DNA of 64,000 nucleotides, taken from contig OZ251507.1 of NCBI GenBank assembly GCA_965242895.1, positions 620,001-684,000 on the forward strand. The letters are read 5' to 3'. The stretch comes from CATQHL01 sp965242895 (GTDB taxonomy: Bacteria > Actinomycetota > Acidimicrobiia > Acidimicrobiales > CATQHL01). Positions 16,791-25,223 of this stretch are shown here, piece by piece (within the stretch, counting starts at the first letter, position 1; every line of letters starts with the position of its first letter). The notes under the pieces are model-generated. The model saw only the letters and a program-made list of their open reading frames with translations. It made no database searches and was not told the DNA's origin. The position numbers and the translations under genes were made by a program.

Positions 16791-18605
16791 ATGGCTGAAC
16801 CCCCCCCCCCCCCTCAACTTCCGAATCAGGAAGAGTTCTTTCGCCCACCGGCGCGGTTCGGAAATGTCCCCGTCCCGATCACACCGCTCGGTTGGGATCC
16901 GAAAAATCCCGGATTTCGTAATCATTATCCCGAGGTTCGACTACCGACTCAAATAGTAGACCGTCTCAGCTTCGGAGCTCCCGAACTGAAGCCCAACCGC
17001 CTGATATGGGGTGACAATCTCCACATCATGCGCACTCTCCCGTCGGAAAGTATAGATCTGATCTATATCGATCCTCCTTTCTTTTCAAACAGGGTCTACA
17101 ACGTAATTTGGGGAGATCAGAACGAAGAACGTTCATTCTCCGACATTTGGGAAGGCGGTCTTGATGGATACTTGATATGGCTCAACGCTCGACTCTACGA
17201 AATGAAACGAATCCTAAAGCCGACCGGCTCGATCTACGTCCACTGCGACTGGCACGCCTCACACTACATCAAAGTCGAGATGGACAAGATATTTGGATAT
17301 GAGAATTTTCGCAACGAAATAATATGGCATTACGGACTGGGAGGTTTTAATGTAAAGCGCTGGTTTCCGCGCAAACATGATGTTATTTTTTACTATGCAA
17401 GATCAGTCAAGAGTCATCATAACAAGATCCGAATGAATGTAAGTAAGTGGATGGCCCAGAAATACTCATCTCAGGATGAGGTGGGTAAGTACTTTGTGCA
17501 GGACGGGAAAAAGTACTATCTTAAAGGAGGTAAGCCTATTGATTCTATATGGGACCATGATGAACTCATTGAACACACCATGTCGCAAACTTCAGGAGAA
17601 CGAGTTGGGTATCCTACCCAAAAGCCTGAGATATTAATCGAAAGAATCCTCCAAGCTTCATCCAATCCAAACGACCTCGTACTAGACGTATTTGTTGGGG
17701 GAGGAACCACAGCCGCAGTCGCTCAACGACTAGGGCGGCGCTGGATCGCCTGCGACCAGTCGCGTGTTGCCATAGCAGTGACTGCCGAGCGCCTTAAGGC
17801 TCCGCTCGCCACTGAACTTGATGTCCCCGAAACACCAGACTTCACAATTGAACACTGGGGAGTCTATGAATCTGAACACTTAGAGACTATGCCCCCTGAA
17901 GAGTTCAGGAGTTTCATACTGGCCTGCTATGACGCTCATCCTAGCAACGATGACGGGATACACGCCTACAAAGGGAACAATGCGCGTATCCCTGTCTGGG
18001 TTGGGTCTCAAAACTCAACCCAACGAGTAACTGCAGCAGACGTCAACCACTTCGCTCAGGCCATAGCGCGACTTCCCCGATACGGTGGAGATGAAGGGCT
18101 GAGAAATGGTATCATGCTGGCCTGGGGATTCCGCGAAGACGCCCAGAAAGCCGCTGAAGAACTGCGAGAAAGAGAAACGCTCACTATCGCATTCGTGCGA
18201 ATTGAACAGATCCGCATCGATTCTCCAAAATTCCGAGAACACATCGCAAGACAGTCCACCGACCGAGGCGACTACTCAGAGTTTCTTACGTTCGTCAGGC
18301 CGCCTTTAGTATCATTCACATCCCGCCGCCTCAAACATCGTCATTATTGCTTTGATGCGAGCGACAGTCATACAACAAATACCGATTCCAAGATCATCAA
18401 CGTTCAGTGGGACTTCAATTATAACGGAAAAACATTCCGCGCCGAATCAGGTAAATGGTTCCAGAACACCAAGCGTAAGAGCACAGGTCCTCTGCTCCTA
18501 ACTCAGCACACCTTCCCTAAAACCGGTATATATCGAGTGGGGTGCAAGATCCAAGATGACAAAGGCGGAGAAGGCGAACACTACAAAACAATCTCGATCG
18601 AATAA
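16791..18605 (+). CDS. Beta-class DNA N6/N4 methyltransferase, type III Mod-like
   Basis: A 604-residue amino-methyltransferase that would modify adenine or cytosine amino groups in DNA. The order is beta-class: catalytic IDPPF (residues 93-97) first, a variable region, then the AdoMet motif DVFVGGGTT near residues 299-307 followed by RRWIACDQS. The C-terminal 80 residues (WDFNYNGKTF, HTFPKTGIYRVGCKIQDD) look like a PKD-type beta-sandwich, unusual for such enzymes. Codons 4-8 are inside a 14-C run, so gain or loss of a C shifts the frame after the start; with 14 C the gene is on. The next genes encode a Res-like helicase and a nuclease, so it is probably the modification subunit of a type III-like system. 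Confidence 0.88.
   Translation: MAEPPPPPQLPNQEEFFRPPARFGNVPVPITPLGWDPKNPGFRNHYPEVRLPTQIVDRLSFGAPELKPNRLIWGDNLHIMRTLPSESIDLIYIDPPFFSNRVYNVIWGDQNEERSFSDIWEGGLDGYLIWLNARLYEMKRILKPTGSIYVHCDWHASHYIKVEMDKIFGYENFRNEIIWHYGLGGFNVKRWFPRKHDVIFYYARSVKSHHNKIRMNVSKWMAQKYSSQDEVGKYFVQDGKKYYLKGGKPIDSIWDHDELIEHTMSQTSGERVGYPTQKPEILIERILQASSNPNDLVLDVFVGGGTTAAVAQRLGRRWIACDQSRVAIAVTAERLKAPLATELDVPETPDFTIEHWGVYESEHLETMPPEEFRSFILACYDAHPSNDDGIHAYKGNNARIPVWVGSQNSTQRVTAADVNHFAQAIARLPRYGGDEGLRNGIMLAWGFREDAQKAAEELRERETLTIAFVRIEQIRIDSPKFREHIARQSTDRGDYSEFLTFVRPPLVSFTSRRLKHRHYCFDASDSHTTNTDSKIINVQWDFNYNGKTFRAESGKWFQNTKRKSTGPLLLTQHTFPKTGIYRVGCKIQDDKGGEGEHYKTISIE
16800..16813 (+). repeat. Poly-C tract (14 C) in methyltransferase codons 3-8
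   Basis: Fourteen C beginning 9 bases after the A of the ATG. Established knowledge: mononucleotide tracts at the 5' end of mod genes cause phase variation by slipped-strand mispairing in several type III systems. Here phase variation is inferred from the tract's position alone. Confidence 0.9.
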
Positions 18606-18631
18606 CAGCAATTATTACCCAATAAGTCACA

Positions 18632-20635
18632 TTGATAAACGATTTTCTTCCGCTAGAACACAAATTCGAAACTTGGATTGCGAACGGTTTCGAATCCTCC
18701 TCTAACACTACACACAATTATCTGAAGTTTCTTGCAGACCCTGAAGACGAACGTCACCCAAATCCAGACCGTCTGTGGCGCCATCAATGGGAAGCACTTC
18801 TCCGTGTCATCTACGCCAGAGAAATCGCAGGAAAAACTTTCTGGGAAAAAGGACTCTTGGTAAACATCGTTACTGGGGGCGGAAAAACAGCACTAATGGC
18901 GGCAGTCATGGTCTGGCTGCGGCTTTCTCTGGATATTCAAAGATTCCTGATTATCTGCCCAAATCTCATAGTGAGAGACCGATTGGAAGAAGACTTTTCC
19001 GAAGGGAAGGTCTTCAAAGAACGCGGCCTCATCCCTCCCGACATGATGGTGTCTGCCGAGAGTTTCGCGCTTACCACGCTAGGTGGATCTTATAAGAGAA
19101 CTGCAGCTGATCTCTTCGGATCCAACGTGGTGCTCGCCAACATTCATCAGTTCTATAGGAGCACTAGAACCGGACAGCAAAACCTGTGGAATCTGTTACA
19201 AGCCGAGCAAACTCCTTTCGCCATTTTCAACGACGAAGCACACAACACACCTGCTCCAGAGTATTTCCGCACATTGCAGAATCTGCAGGAGCACCCCGGA
19301 TACCGCTTCCGGCTCGACACCACTGCCACTCCCGATCGCCCCGACGAAAAGCCGATCGATAGTCGAATGATCTTCGAGTACGAGGTCCCGGCTGCTCTGC
19401 GCGACAGCATCATTTCAACTCCAGTCGTCTATCAGCCGGATGTTGAGACTGTTGAACTCACCTATACCGACACGGAGTCGGGCGAAACGAAACATGTCGA
19501 GGAAATCGATTGGGATGAGGTGGATCAAGCCGGAGTGAGCGCGACCCAGTGGGTAACCGACACCCAGCCGATGCACCAGCAAATAAGCATCGCTCTCAAC
19601 CGACTTGAGGAGGCCAGGCGGAATGCAATGGATCATTACGACCCCATCCTCTTCGTAGTAGCCGTCAGCAAAGCCGACGCACGCGCCGCCAAGCAGATGC
19701 TCAAACAGCAATTCAATCTCAGGACTCTCATAGTTACTGAAGATGAGGACGAGAAGGCGCGCAAAGAAGCGGCAGCTATCGGACAGAGCAGCCGTTACGA
19801 AGCGGTGGTAAGCGTGGCCATGCTCCGTGAAGGCTGGGATGTCCCCGAGGTTTCCGTCATTCTTCTGCTTCGCAAGTTTGGAAGCAAGGTCTATGGACCT
19901 CAAGTTGTCGGACGCGGGTTGCGTCGCATACGTAGAGCCGACTTCGGTTCCGATGAGCCTCAGATTTGCGCCATAGTGGATCATCCCAAGCTCGATCACG
20001 ACTGGCTCTGGAAACTATTGCGCGCCCGAGTTCGCAAGAAGGTCGGTTTGGATCAAGTCTTTGAAGAGGAAGAGCTGCAAGAGATACCACCCACACAAGA
20101 GATCGTTGAGCCCGAATTGCTAATCGAGATACCTGAGCCTCTCGATAGCAGCCATGAAGTGTTGGAACCAGTCGTAGTGGAATATTTCAATGAGCCCGCA
20201 AGAGACTGGAAAGAGAAACTCGACGCCTTCCAATACGACTTCACGGCTATAGAAATCACAGATCAAACCCTCTCCGGTGTTACTGGCGAAGAATTGACAC
20301 CTGACGGCTGGACTCGCCTCAAGAGTGCGCCAGGCGATTCCGAAGTGCTGGATACTCCTGCTCTGAGCAGAAGTGAACTTGCCGGGCGGATTCGTGGACG
20401 CCTGCTTGACATAGCGGAGCAGGCCGTGATAGCAGCCGGCTACCCTCCTCATCTTTCGGATCGGGTCTACAGGCCGCTCCTCCGGCACGTATCGGATCGC
20501 TTGTTGGACGAACGAAGACTTTCTCTCGCCGACCTGGACTACCTTGTCCGGGCATCCCGATTACTGCCGCAACTCGAAATGTTTGTCGGAAAACGGGCCG
20601 ACATCATCGGAGGAATGATCGAATATGGCAGTTAG
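18632..20635 (+). CDS. Type III Res-like DEAD/DEAH helicase
   Basis: A 667-residue superfamily 2 helicase. Motif I is TGGGKTALMAAV, the next motif is LIICPNLIVRDRL, motif II is NDEAHN, then TATPDRPD (motif III-like), SVAMLREGWDVPEVSVILLLR (motif V region) and QVVGRGLRRIRR (motif VI). The GWDVPEV...GRGLRR combination is typical of Res subunits of type III restriction enzymes. It would translocate on or switch DNA in an ATP-dependent way. The C-terminal nuclease domain of normal Res is missing; it is supplied by the next gene. The start is TTG with a weak ribosome site, 26 bp after the methyltransferase. Confidence 0.88.
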   Translation: MINDFLPLEHKFETWIANGFESSSNTTHNYLKFLADPEDERHPNPDRLWRHQWEALLRVIYAREIAGKTFWEKGLLVNIVTGGGKTALMAAVMVWLRLSLDIQRFLIICPNLIVRDRLEEDFSEGKVFKERGLIPPDMMVSAESFALTTLGGSYKRTAADLFGSNVVLANIHQFYRSTRTGQQNLWNLLQAEQTPFAIFNDEAHNTPAPEYFRTLQNLQEHPGYRFRLDTTATPDRPDEKPIDSRMIFEYEVPAALRDSIISTPVVYQPDVETVELTYTDTESGETKHVEEIDWDEVDQAGVSATQWVTDTQPMHQQISIALNRLEEARRNAMDHYDPILFVVAVSKADARAAKQMLKQQFNLRTLIVTEDEDEKARKEAAAIGQSSRYEAVVSVAMLREGWDVPEVSVILLLRKFGSKVYGPQVVGRGLRRIRRADFGSDEPQICAIVDHPKLDHDWLWKLLRARVRKKVGLDQVFEEEELQEIPPTQEIVEPELLIEIPEPLDSSHEVLEPVVVEYFNEPARDWKEKLDAFQYDFTAIEITDQTLSGVTGEELTPDGWTRLKSAPGDSEVLDTPALSRSELAGRIRGRLLDIAEQAVIAAGYPPHLSDRVYRPLLRHVSDRLLDERRLSLADLDYLVRASRLLPQLEMFVGKRADIIGGMIEYGS

Positions 20636-20975
20636 CGAACGAGGAAATTACGACCGCCCGAGAAAAAGCACATGGAACTTCGAGAGCTTCGATAGTGGAC
20701 TTGAAAAGCGCATGATGGAGCGCCTGGAGAGAGATCCGGCGGTTCGCAAGTGGACAAAGCGCCACGGCATCAGCATCACTTGGATTGATCGCCATCGTCG
20801 TCGACACTCCTATCGCCCTGATTTTCTCGTCGAATACGTGGACAGCTCTAAGACTCTACTTGAAGTCAAGGGTGCTCATATGGTCGAGTCCGATTCCGTG
20901 CGCCGAAAGCGCGAGGCTGCCGAACTGTGGTGCCAGCGCAGGGGGATGGACTACTCCATCGAAACCATTCTGTAA
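20625..20975 (+). CDS. PD-(D/E)xK endonuclease subunit
   Basis: A 116-residue protein with a compact PD-(D/E)xK core: YRPDFLVEY (Asp66) and LLEVKG (Glu80, Lys82), preceded by an acidic residue in FDSGLEKRMM. A TnsA- or VRR-like fold is also possible. It overlaps the helicase end by 11 bases in another frame, so translation is coupled. Together they would reconstruct a split type III restriction subunit: helicase plus separate nuclease. Confidence 0.82.
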   Translation: MAVSERGNYDRPRKSTWNFESFDSGLEKRMMERLERDPAVRKWTKRHGISITWIDRHRRRHSYRPDFLVEYVDSSKTLLEVKGAHMVESDSVRRKREAAELWCQRRGMDYSIETIL

Positions 20976-21036
20976 CTCCTATTCGACAATGTCCACCCCC
21001 GGTTAGCCGGAGAGCACCGAGAACAGGCGGGACAGA

Positions 21037-21079
21037 GAACAGGGTGAATGGGAACAGGGTGAATGAGAACAGGGTGAAT
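21037..21079. repeat. 15-bp tandem repeat, three copies
   Basis: Three units of GAACAGGGTGAATGG type lie at 21037-21051, 21052-21066 and 21067-21079 in the spacer before the lipoprotein gene. Confidence 0.9.
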
Positions 21080-21143
21080 TTCGACTGCCGAGTAGACATC
21101 GTGCCATAATCGCCGCCAGCACGGATAGTTCTCGTCGATAAGG

Positions 21144-21824
21144 GTGAGGCTCTTACACTTACAAATCGTGCTCACATCGAAGAAAGGTTTTCCGCTCCGC
21201 TGGGGAGGGATGACCCTCGCTTGCGTCTGCGTTGCCGCCCTGCTGACGGGGGGAATTGCCTCTTGCGGTTCGCCTGGGACAGAACTGACCCCGCCCACCA
21301 CAACCAGTAGCGGGCGGTCGGATGCCGACAGCCTCCAATTCAGCGAATTTGAAGAAGGGCCGGGGGGTATGCGAATCGGGGGGGTGAACTTCAACCCGGG
21401 CGATCCCCTGCCGGAAGGGAACTTCTACATAGGGGCGCTGCCGGAGTTGGAATGGTGGAACATCCCTGCCGAAGCCGTGGAGTTAGCTCTCTTCGTCTTG
21501 TTGCCAGACTCGGAATTCCGTCCTTTCCTTTGGGGAGCGTCGGGCATCTCGCCGGATAGCACGGGTTTCTTCGGAACTCTCGACCTCGGACTGAACCCGC
21601 TGCAGAGGAGCGTGAACTTCGACGGGCTTCCGCTTGACGATCCCACTTCGGACTGGAGGGGCTATCCAAGACCAGAACACGAACCGGGCGAGCGGGTGAT
21701 GTTCCTCCTGTGCGCCCTAGACAGCAACTTGGCGCCGGGATGGAACATCCGAGAGGTCTGGGCTGTTTGCGTGCAGGAAGTTCCCATCGGCAACGCCTTC
21801 GTGAACGCCCGCCTGCCTTTCTAG
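21144..21824 (+). CDS. PEBP (YbhB/YbcL)-like lipoprotein
   Basis: A secreted lipoprotein of up to 226 residues. The hydrophobic segment MTLACVCVAALLTGGIASC ends in a lipobox Cys, followed by a Thr/Ser-rich spacer. The mature part has PELEWWNIPAEAVELALFVL and WRGYPRPEHEPGERVMFLLCALD, which align in order with the PEBP motifs for the ligand-pocket strand and the GPxPP...H.Y.F.L.ALD segment. Some pocket residues differ, so ligand binding is unsure. Starts at GTG 21144 or the ATG at the hydrophobic segment are both possible; the first gives a longer charged N-terminus. Confidence 0.6.
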   Translation: MRLLHLQIVLTSKKGFPLRWGGMTLACVCVAALLTGGIASCGSPGTELTPPTTTSSGRSDADSLQFSEFEEGPGGMRIGGVNFNPGDPLPEGNFYIGALPELEWWNIPAEAVELALFVLLPDSEFRPFLWGASGISPDSTGFFGTLDLGLNPLQRSVNFDGLPLDDPTSDWRGYPRPEHEPGERVMFLLCALDSNLAPGWNIREVWAVCVQEVPIGNAFVNARLPF

Positions 21825-22213
21825 CTAGCTCCCAGGGCTGCTAGCTCCCCTGGACAAGGACTTCCAGAACGCCCTTCAGATCAGACGGCCTGCATACGAA
21901 AAAGGTGGGTCTGCGCTTGCTCCCACAGCGCAAACCCACCTTGCCGTCACGCCGAAACCCTGCTCCAACTTCGCAGTGCTCCCGAACTGCTCTTGGGTTT
22001 CGGCTGTTTGAATTATCCCGACAAGTTGATCCTTCACCGATACAGACGCAGCACCCCCCAGATTGGTTGACAAGAAATCGGAAGGAATTTGAGGAACTTC
22101 CCTAGGCGGACACAAAGGCGGGAAGCAAAGGCAAAGAGAAAAGGTAAGAAAGGCCGGAAGGGACGCCCGATGCGACGCCCTGATGCGACGCGCTGATGCG
22201 ACGCGCTACCGCA
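21825..22213. other. Intergenic region with minus-strand terminator and a repeat
   Basis: The spacer holds a 14-bp hairpin with T5 on the minus strand (21899-21940) and three 13-bp tandem units GATGCGACGCGCT (22169-22181, 22182-22194, 22195-22207) directly after the ATPase stop. Open frames across it cross the hairpin and look non-coding. Confidence 0.6.
21899..21940 (-). terminator. Intrinsic terminator of the ATPase/PIN operon
   Basis: On the minus strand, 14-bp arms (GGTGGGTTTGCGCT with one mismatch) enclose a 9-base loop and are followed by TTTTT. It lies about 270 bases beyond the last gene of the minus-strand operon. Confidence 0.75.
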
Positions 22214-23287
22214 TCAGCAAGCAAGCCGCCCAGACACCATCGGCAGAGCTTCGCGTAGTTGGTCACGTTCGGACTTGCTTGTAAGCGCACGCTGAGCATC
22301 CCCAATGAACGCCAACACCCTTTCCGGTTCCGTGGCTTCAAGAAGAACCTCGGAATGCGTAGCCACTACGACTTGTCCGCCGCGCTGTCGCGCTACCCTG
22401 CGGATCAAGTCGTAAACCTGCCTCTGCCAAATGACATGCTGATGGGCATCTGGTTCGTCGAGCAGAATGACCGCGGCTGGTCTTGCATACAAGAAAGCAA
22501 ACAGAAGCAGAACTTGCAGCGTCCCACTGCCGGCATTCGAGAGATCCAACGGCCGCTGCAGGCCACGCTCCCGGTATTCACTCCGAATATAAGGCTGAGC
22601 AGGAGAATAGGTTGGTTTGAGCATTTCAATTCCGCAGAGGTCTTTGATATGCGCGGCAAAGTCATTCCATTCGCCCTCTCCACGCTCGACAACCTCAAAA
22701 AGAAGGTTTCGGAGTATTTCACCTGGCCTGCCTTGTCCTACTAGAAGATCCTGCATTCCTCTGTCACGCCGTGGTTCTTCAGGTCTAATGCCCATTAGAG
22801 GCGGCACGTGTACTATCCCAAGACTTCGCACAGGTTCAGGCGGAAAATCTCTCAGAACATCTTCATCGAGATTCTTGGCACCTTGAGGACGGACATAGAC
22901 CATCTCACGATTGGCGTACTCAAATTCGAGGCCACATACCCAGTTCTCCTCGTCCGCAAAACCTTCAACGACGATCTCAATCTTGCGAGGCTTACCAGGG
23001 CCGTCGGTGACTCTCCGGCCGCGCCAAAGAAGGTTCATTTCACGGAGCGGAACCGAAACGAAATCCCCACGGGTAACAGCCACTCCGGTTCGCTTCATCC
23101 TAGTACTCTTAGCAGTGGCCTTCTGCTGAGACATCCATCTCTCAAGTCCGAACTTCCAGGTAGCGATTCCTTGAAGTAATGTCGACTTTCCAGCGTTGTT
23201 GGGGCCGGCCAAAACAACCAAATCCTCCAACTCAAAGGTCTCCTCAGTAAAGCGCTTGAAGTTCCTGATTGTTACTTTTTGGATCAT
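22214..23287 (-). CDS. ABC-type AAA ATPase, possibly truncated OLD-like
   Basis: A 357-residue SMC/ABC-type ATPase. Walker A is GPNNAGKST (residues 28-36), the signature region is DLSNAGSGTLQVL, Walker B is VILLDEPDAH and the switch His lies in VVVATHSEVLLEA. OLD-family proteins with this head usually continue into a TOPRIM nuclease domain; here the protein ends about 35 residues after the switch, next to tandem repeats, and no TOPRIM-like sequence follows. It is either a stand-alone ATPase or truncated. It lies 23 bp downstream of the PIN-like gene and is the last member of the operon. A DNA-related defence or repair role is inferred. Confidence 0.82.
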   Translation of the reverse strand: MIQKVTIRNFKRFTEETFELEDLVVLAGPNNAGKSTLLQGIATWKFGLERWMSQQKATAKSTRMKRTGVAVTRGDFVSVPLREMNLLWRGRRVTDGPGKPRKIEIVVEGFADEENWVCGLEFEYANREMVYVRPQGAKNLDEDVLRDFPPEPVRSLGIVHVPPLMGIRPEEPRRDRGMQDLLVGQGRPGEILRNLLFEVVERGEGEWNDFAAHIKDLCGIEMLKPTYSPAQPYIRSEYRERGLQRPLDLSNAGSGTLQVLLLFAFLYARPAAVILLDEPDAHQHVIWQRQVYDLIRRVARQRGGQVVVATHSEVLLEATEPERVLAFIGDAQRALTSKSERDQLREALPMVSGRLAC

Positions 23288-23310
23288 TTGAAGTCAACAA
23301 CCGACTGCAC

Positions 23311-23808
23311 TCAGGGGAACTTTCTGCAAAGATTCTTATCGGCGAGCAATCTATTTCGCTTTTTCCGATTTTCAGCAGTATTTCCTGTTGGAAAAACCTT
23401 ACCCTCCGGAGAGCTCAACAAGTTAGGTTCCTGAAAATCATTACGCAGGTCCTCATCTTTTGAATATAGTAATCTAGCCCCACTTGCCTCAGCAAGTGCT
23501 AATATATGCCGATCATTTGAGCGAATTTTTCCTTTACGGGTTAACCGCTCTTTTGCTGAATCAATCGCTTCCTCTTTGATGTAGATAAGTCTGCCCGCCC
23601 TGTACGCTTGGTTAGACCAATCACTAAATTTACCTACCTTGTTGAGTTCACTGCGTAAAGTCTTTCCCGATTTAGTTTGCTCGTTTTCTTCAACTACCAA
23701 GCGACCTCTGGAATTGATCCAGTTAAAAAACTGTTTACCAGCTTCGCTACGATCTCTCCCTTTCCCGAAAACCTTATGCACAGCACTAGCATCTAAGATT
23801 CCACACAT
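23311..23808 (-). CDS. PIN-domain-like putative nuclease
   Basis: A 165-residue protein with the outline of a PIN ribonuclease: an N-terminal ILDASAV strand with the first acidic residue (Asp6), a helical middle, and RSNDRHILALAEASGARLLYSKDEDL with the second and third acidic clusters. PIN proteins are Mg2+-dependent RNases, often toxins. The ATG overlaps the stop of the upstream ATPase gene by one base (TAATG), indicating coupled translation and a functional pair. The ATPase may control the nuclease, in the manner of abortive-infection modules; this is inference. Confidence 0.72.
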   Translation of the reverse strand: MCGILDASAVHKVFGKGRDRSEAGKQFFNWINSRGRLVVEENEQTKSGKTLRSELNKVGKFSDWSNQAYRAGRLIYIKEEAIDSAKERLTRKGKIRSNDRHILALAEASGARLLYSKDEDLRNDFQEPNLLSSPEGKVFPTGNTAENRKKRNRLLADKNLCRKFP

Positions 23809-25193
23809 TACAACTTGAGCAACTTTCGTGTTTCTTCCATGAAAAACTGACGGTATGAATCCGGCACTTCGATAAAATTACCTTCACTATCAAATTTCAA
23901 AGAATAAATCTTGACATCCAAATTTCCGCTTTCAAAGTAGAGTATTGAAATGTCGTCAGGTTTCAAGCTTGTTGCCCTATCTCTAACTTCCATACGAATT
24001 CTGTCTATAATGTAATCACTGTGCGTTTCTATAACAAGTTGGCGACCTGAGCCCGCAATCTGGCAAAACAAAGAACCTAGAGATGCCTGAGCTCTCGGGT
24101 GCAGATGCACTTCTGGCTGCTGTATGAGAAACATGATAGGAGGTTTTATAGTGAATAGTTCTGTTATAACAGGCAATACTTGACTAACTCCATATCCAAC
24201 GTCAATCAAATTTCGATTAGGTCCCTTCACTTTAGTTGCTTTAGATCCGTATTTTTTTATCTGAATCTGAAATGGATCACTGCCACCCCTACCTAAACGC
24301 TTGATCGAAATCTCATCAAACAGACCTGAAGTTCGGCCAAACTCTTCAAGCGCCCCTTGCAGAGATGGCCAATTTTCTTCATCCTGCATTTCCGCAAGAT
24401 AATATGGAACATACAGTCCTTCAGGATCGCGTTCCACGGGGTAAGGATCATATGTTCTAAATGGTTTAAAACGAACTGGCGCACTAGCTAACACCCTCTG
24501 ACTGTATCTTCGCCTAGACCTCATGGGAGAATTAGAGTAACTTTCTAAGAGTTTAATATCCTCATCCGAAGGTTGCGAAGCGCCTTCTACAATTTCAAAT
24601 TTAGGTGACTCAGACCTTTCCATTTGCCTCCTTGATCTAAAAAAAGCAAAGCTCATTATCGTATTCATTGGCTCTATCCTATGACCGTAGGGACTAGTTC
24701 TTAAGTTTCTAGCAGGTTCAGGAAACTTCCATACACCGTTTCTTGTTCCAAAGTACAATGACCTCTCTTCCGAACTCTTTGTTTCTCCTTTTTCCTCAAA
24801 CCAAACCTCCTTTTCAAACTCAAGACGTCTTCTTCTCGGAAATGGAGCAGTTCCTTTACTCTTAAATGTGACCTCATAATGAGTTCTGACGGTCTCAAGC
24901 TTCCTGCGCCTCCTAGCATCTTGTATACTAAGGTCAAAACCTGCCTGAAAAGTCCGCGCTCTTCCACCTCTTCCCCTGTGATGCGCAATTTCGTCAAAAC
25001 TGCCGAGATCGTACGGTTCCTTCTTGAAATTGGGAATGATTCCTTCAAATTCAATATCCTGCAAAGCACGAATCAAGGCCAAGAACGATGTTTTTCCTGT
25101 GCTGTTCTCGCCTACCAGCAGAGTTATGGGCGCCAAGCGGGCTGTTTGCTTATCGCGGAAGCATCGATAGTTCTCTAGTGTTATACTGTCCAT
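23808..25193 (-). CDS. ABC-type AAA ATPase partnered with PIN protein
   Basis: About 461 residues. Walker A is VGENSTGKTSFL, an ABC-signature-like VGYGVSQVLPVI follows, then FLIQQPEVHLHPRAQ (Walker B region, with Gln where most relatives have Glu before QPE), and the switch segment ETHSDYIIDRIR. The C-terminal stretch FDSEGNFIEVPDSYRQFFMEE resembles DUF3696 tails. The ATG at 25193 has AAAGGAG at 9 bases, so it is preferred to the GTG at 25217. It lies between the AlbA-domain gene and the coupled PIN gene. It is probably the sensor or motor of an RNase-linked defence module. Confidence 0.82.
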   Translation of the reverse strand: MDSITLENYRCFRDKQTARLAPITLLVGENSTGKTSFLALIRALQDIEFEGIIPNFKKEPYDLGSFDEIAHHRGRGGRARTFQAGFDLSIQDARRRRKLETVRTHYEVTFKSKGTAPFPRRRRLEFEKEVWFEEKGETKSSEERSLYFGTRNGVWKFPEPARNLRTSPYGHRIEPMNTIMSFAFFRSRRQMERSESPKFEIVEGASQPSDEDIKLLESYSNSPMRSRRRYSQRVLASAPVRFKPFRTYDPYPVERDPEGLYVPYYLAEMQDEENWPSLQGALEEFGRTSGLFDEISIKRLGRGGSDPFQIQIKKYGSKATKVKGPNRNLIDVGYGVSQVLPVITELFTIKPPIMFLIQQPEVHLHPRAQASLGSLFCQIAGSGRQLVIETHSDYIIDRIRMEVRDRATSLKPDDISILYFESGNLDVKIYSLKFDSEGNFIEVPDSYRQFFMEETRKLLKL

Positions 25194-25223
25194 TTGTTCA
25201 AACTCCTTTAACCTCACAGAATA

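Noticed and set aside
21876..22115. Minus-strand frame beyond the truncated ATPase
   Set aside because: It runs through a perfect terminator hairpin and does not resemble TOPRIM or any other nuclease domain.
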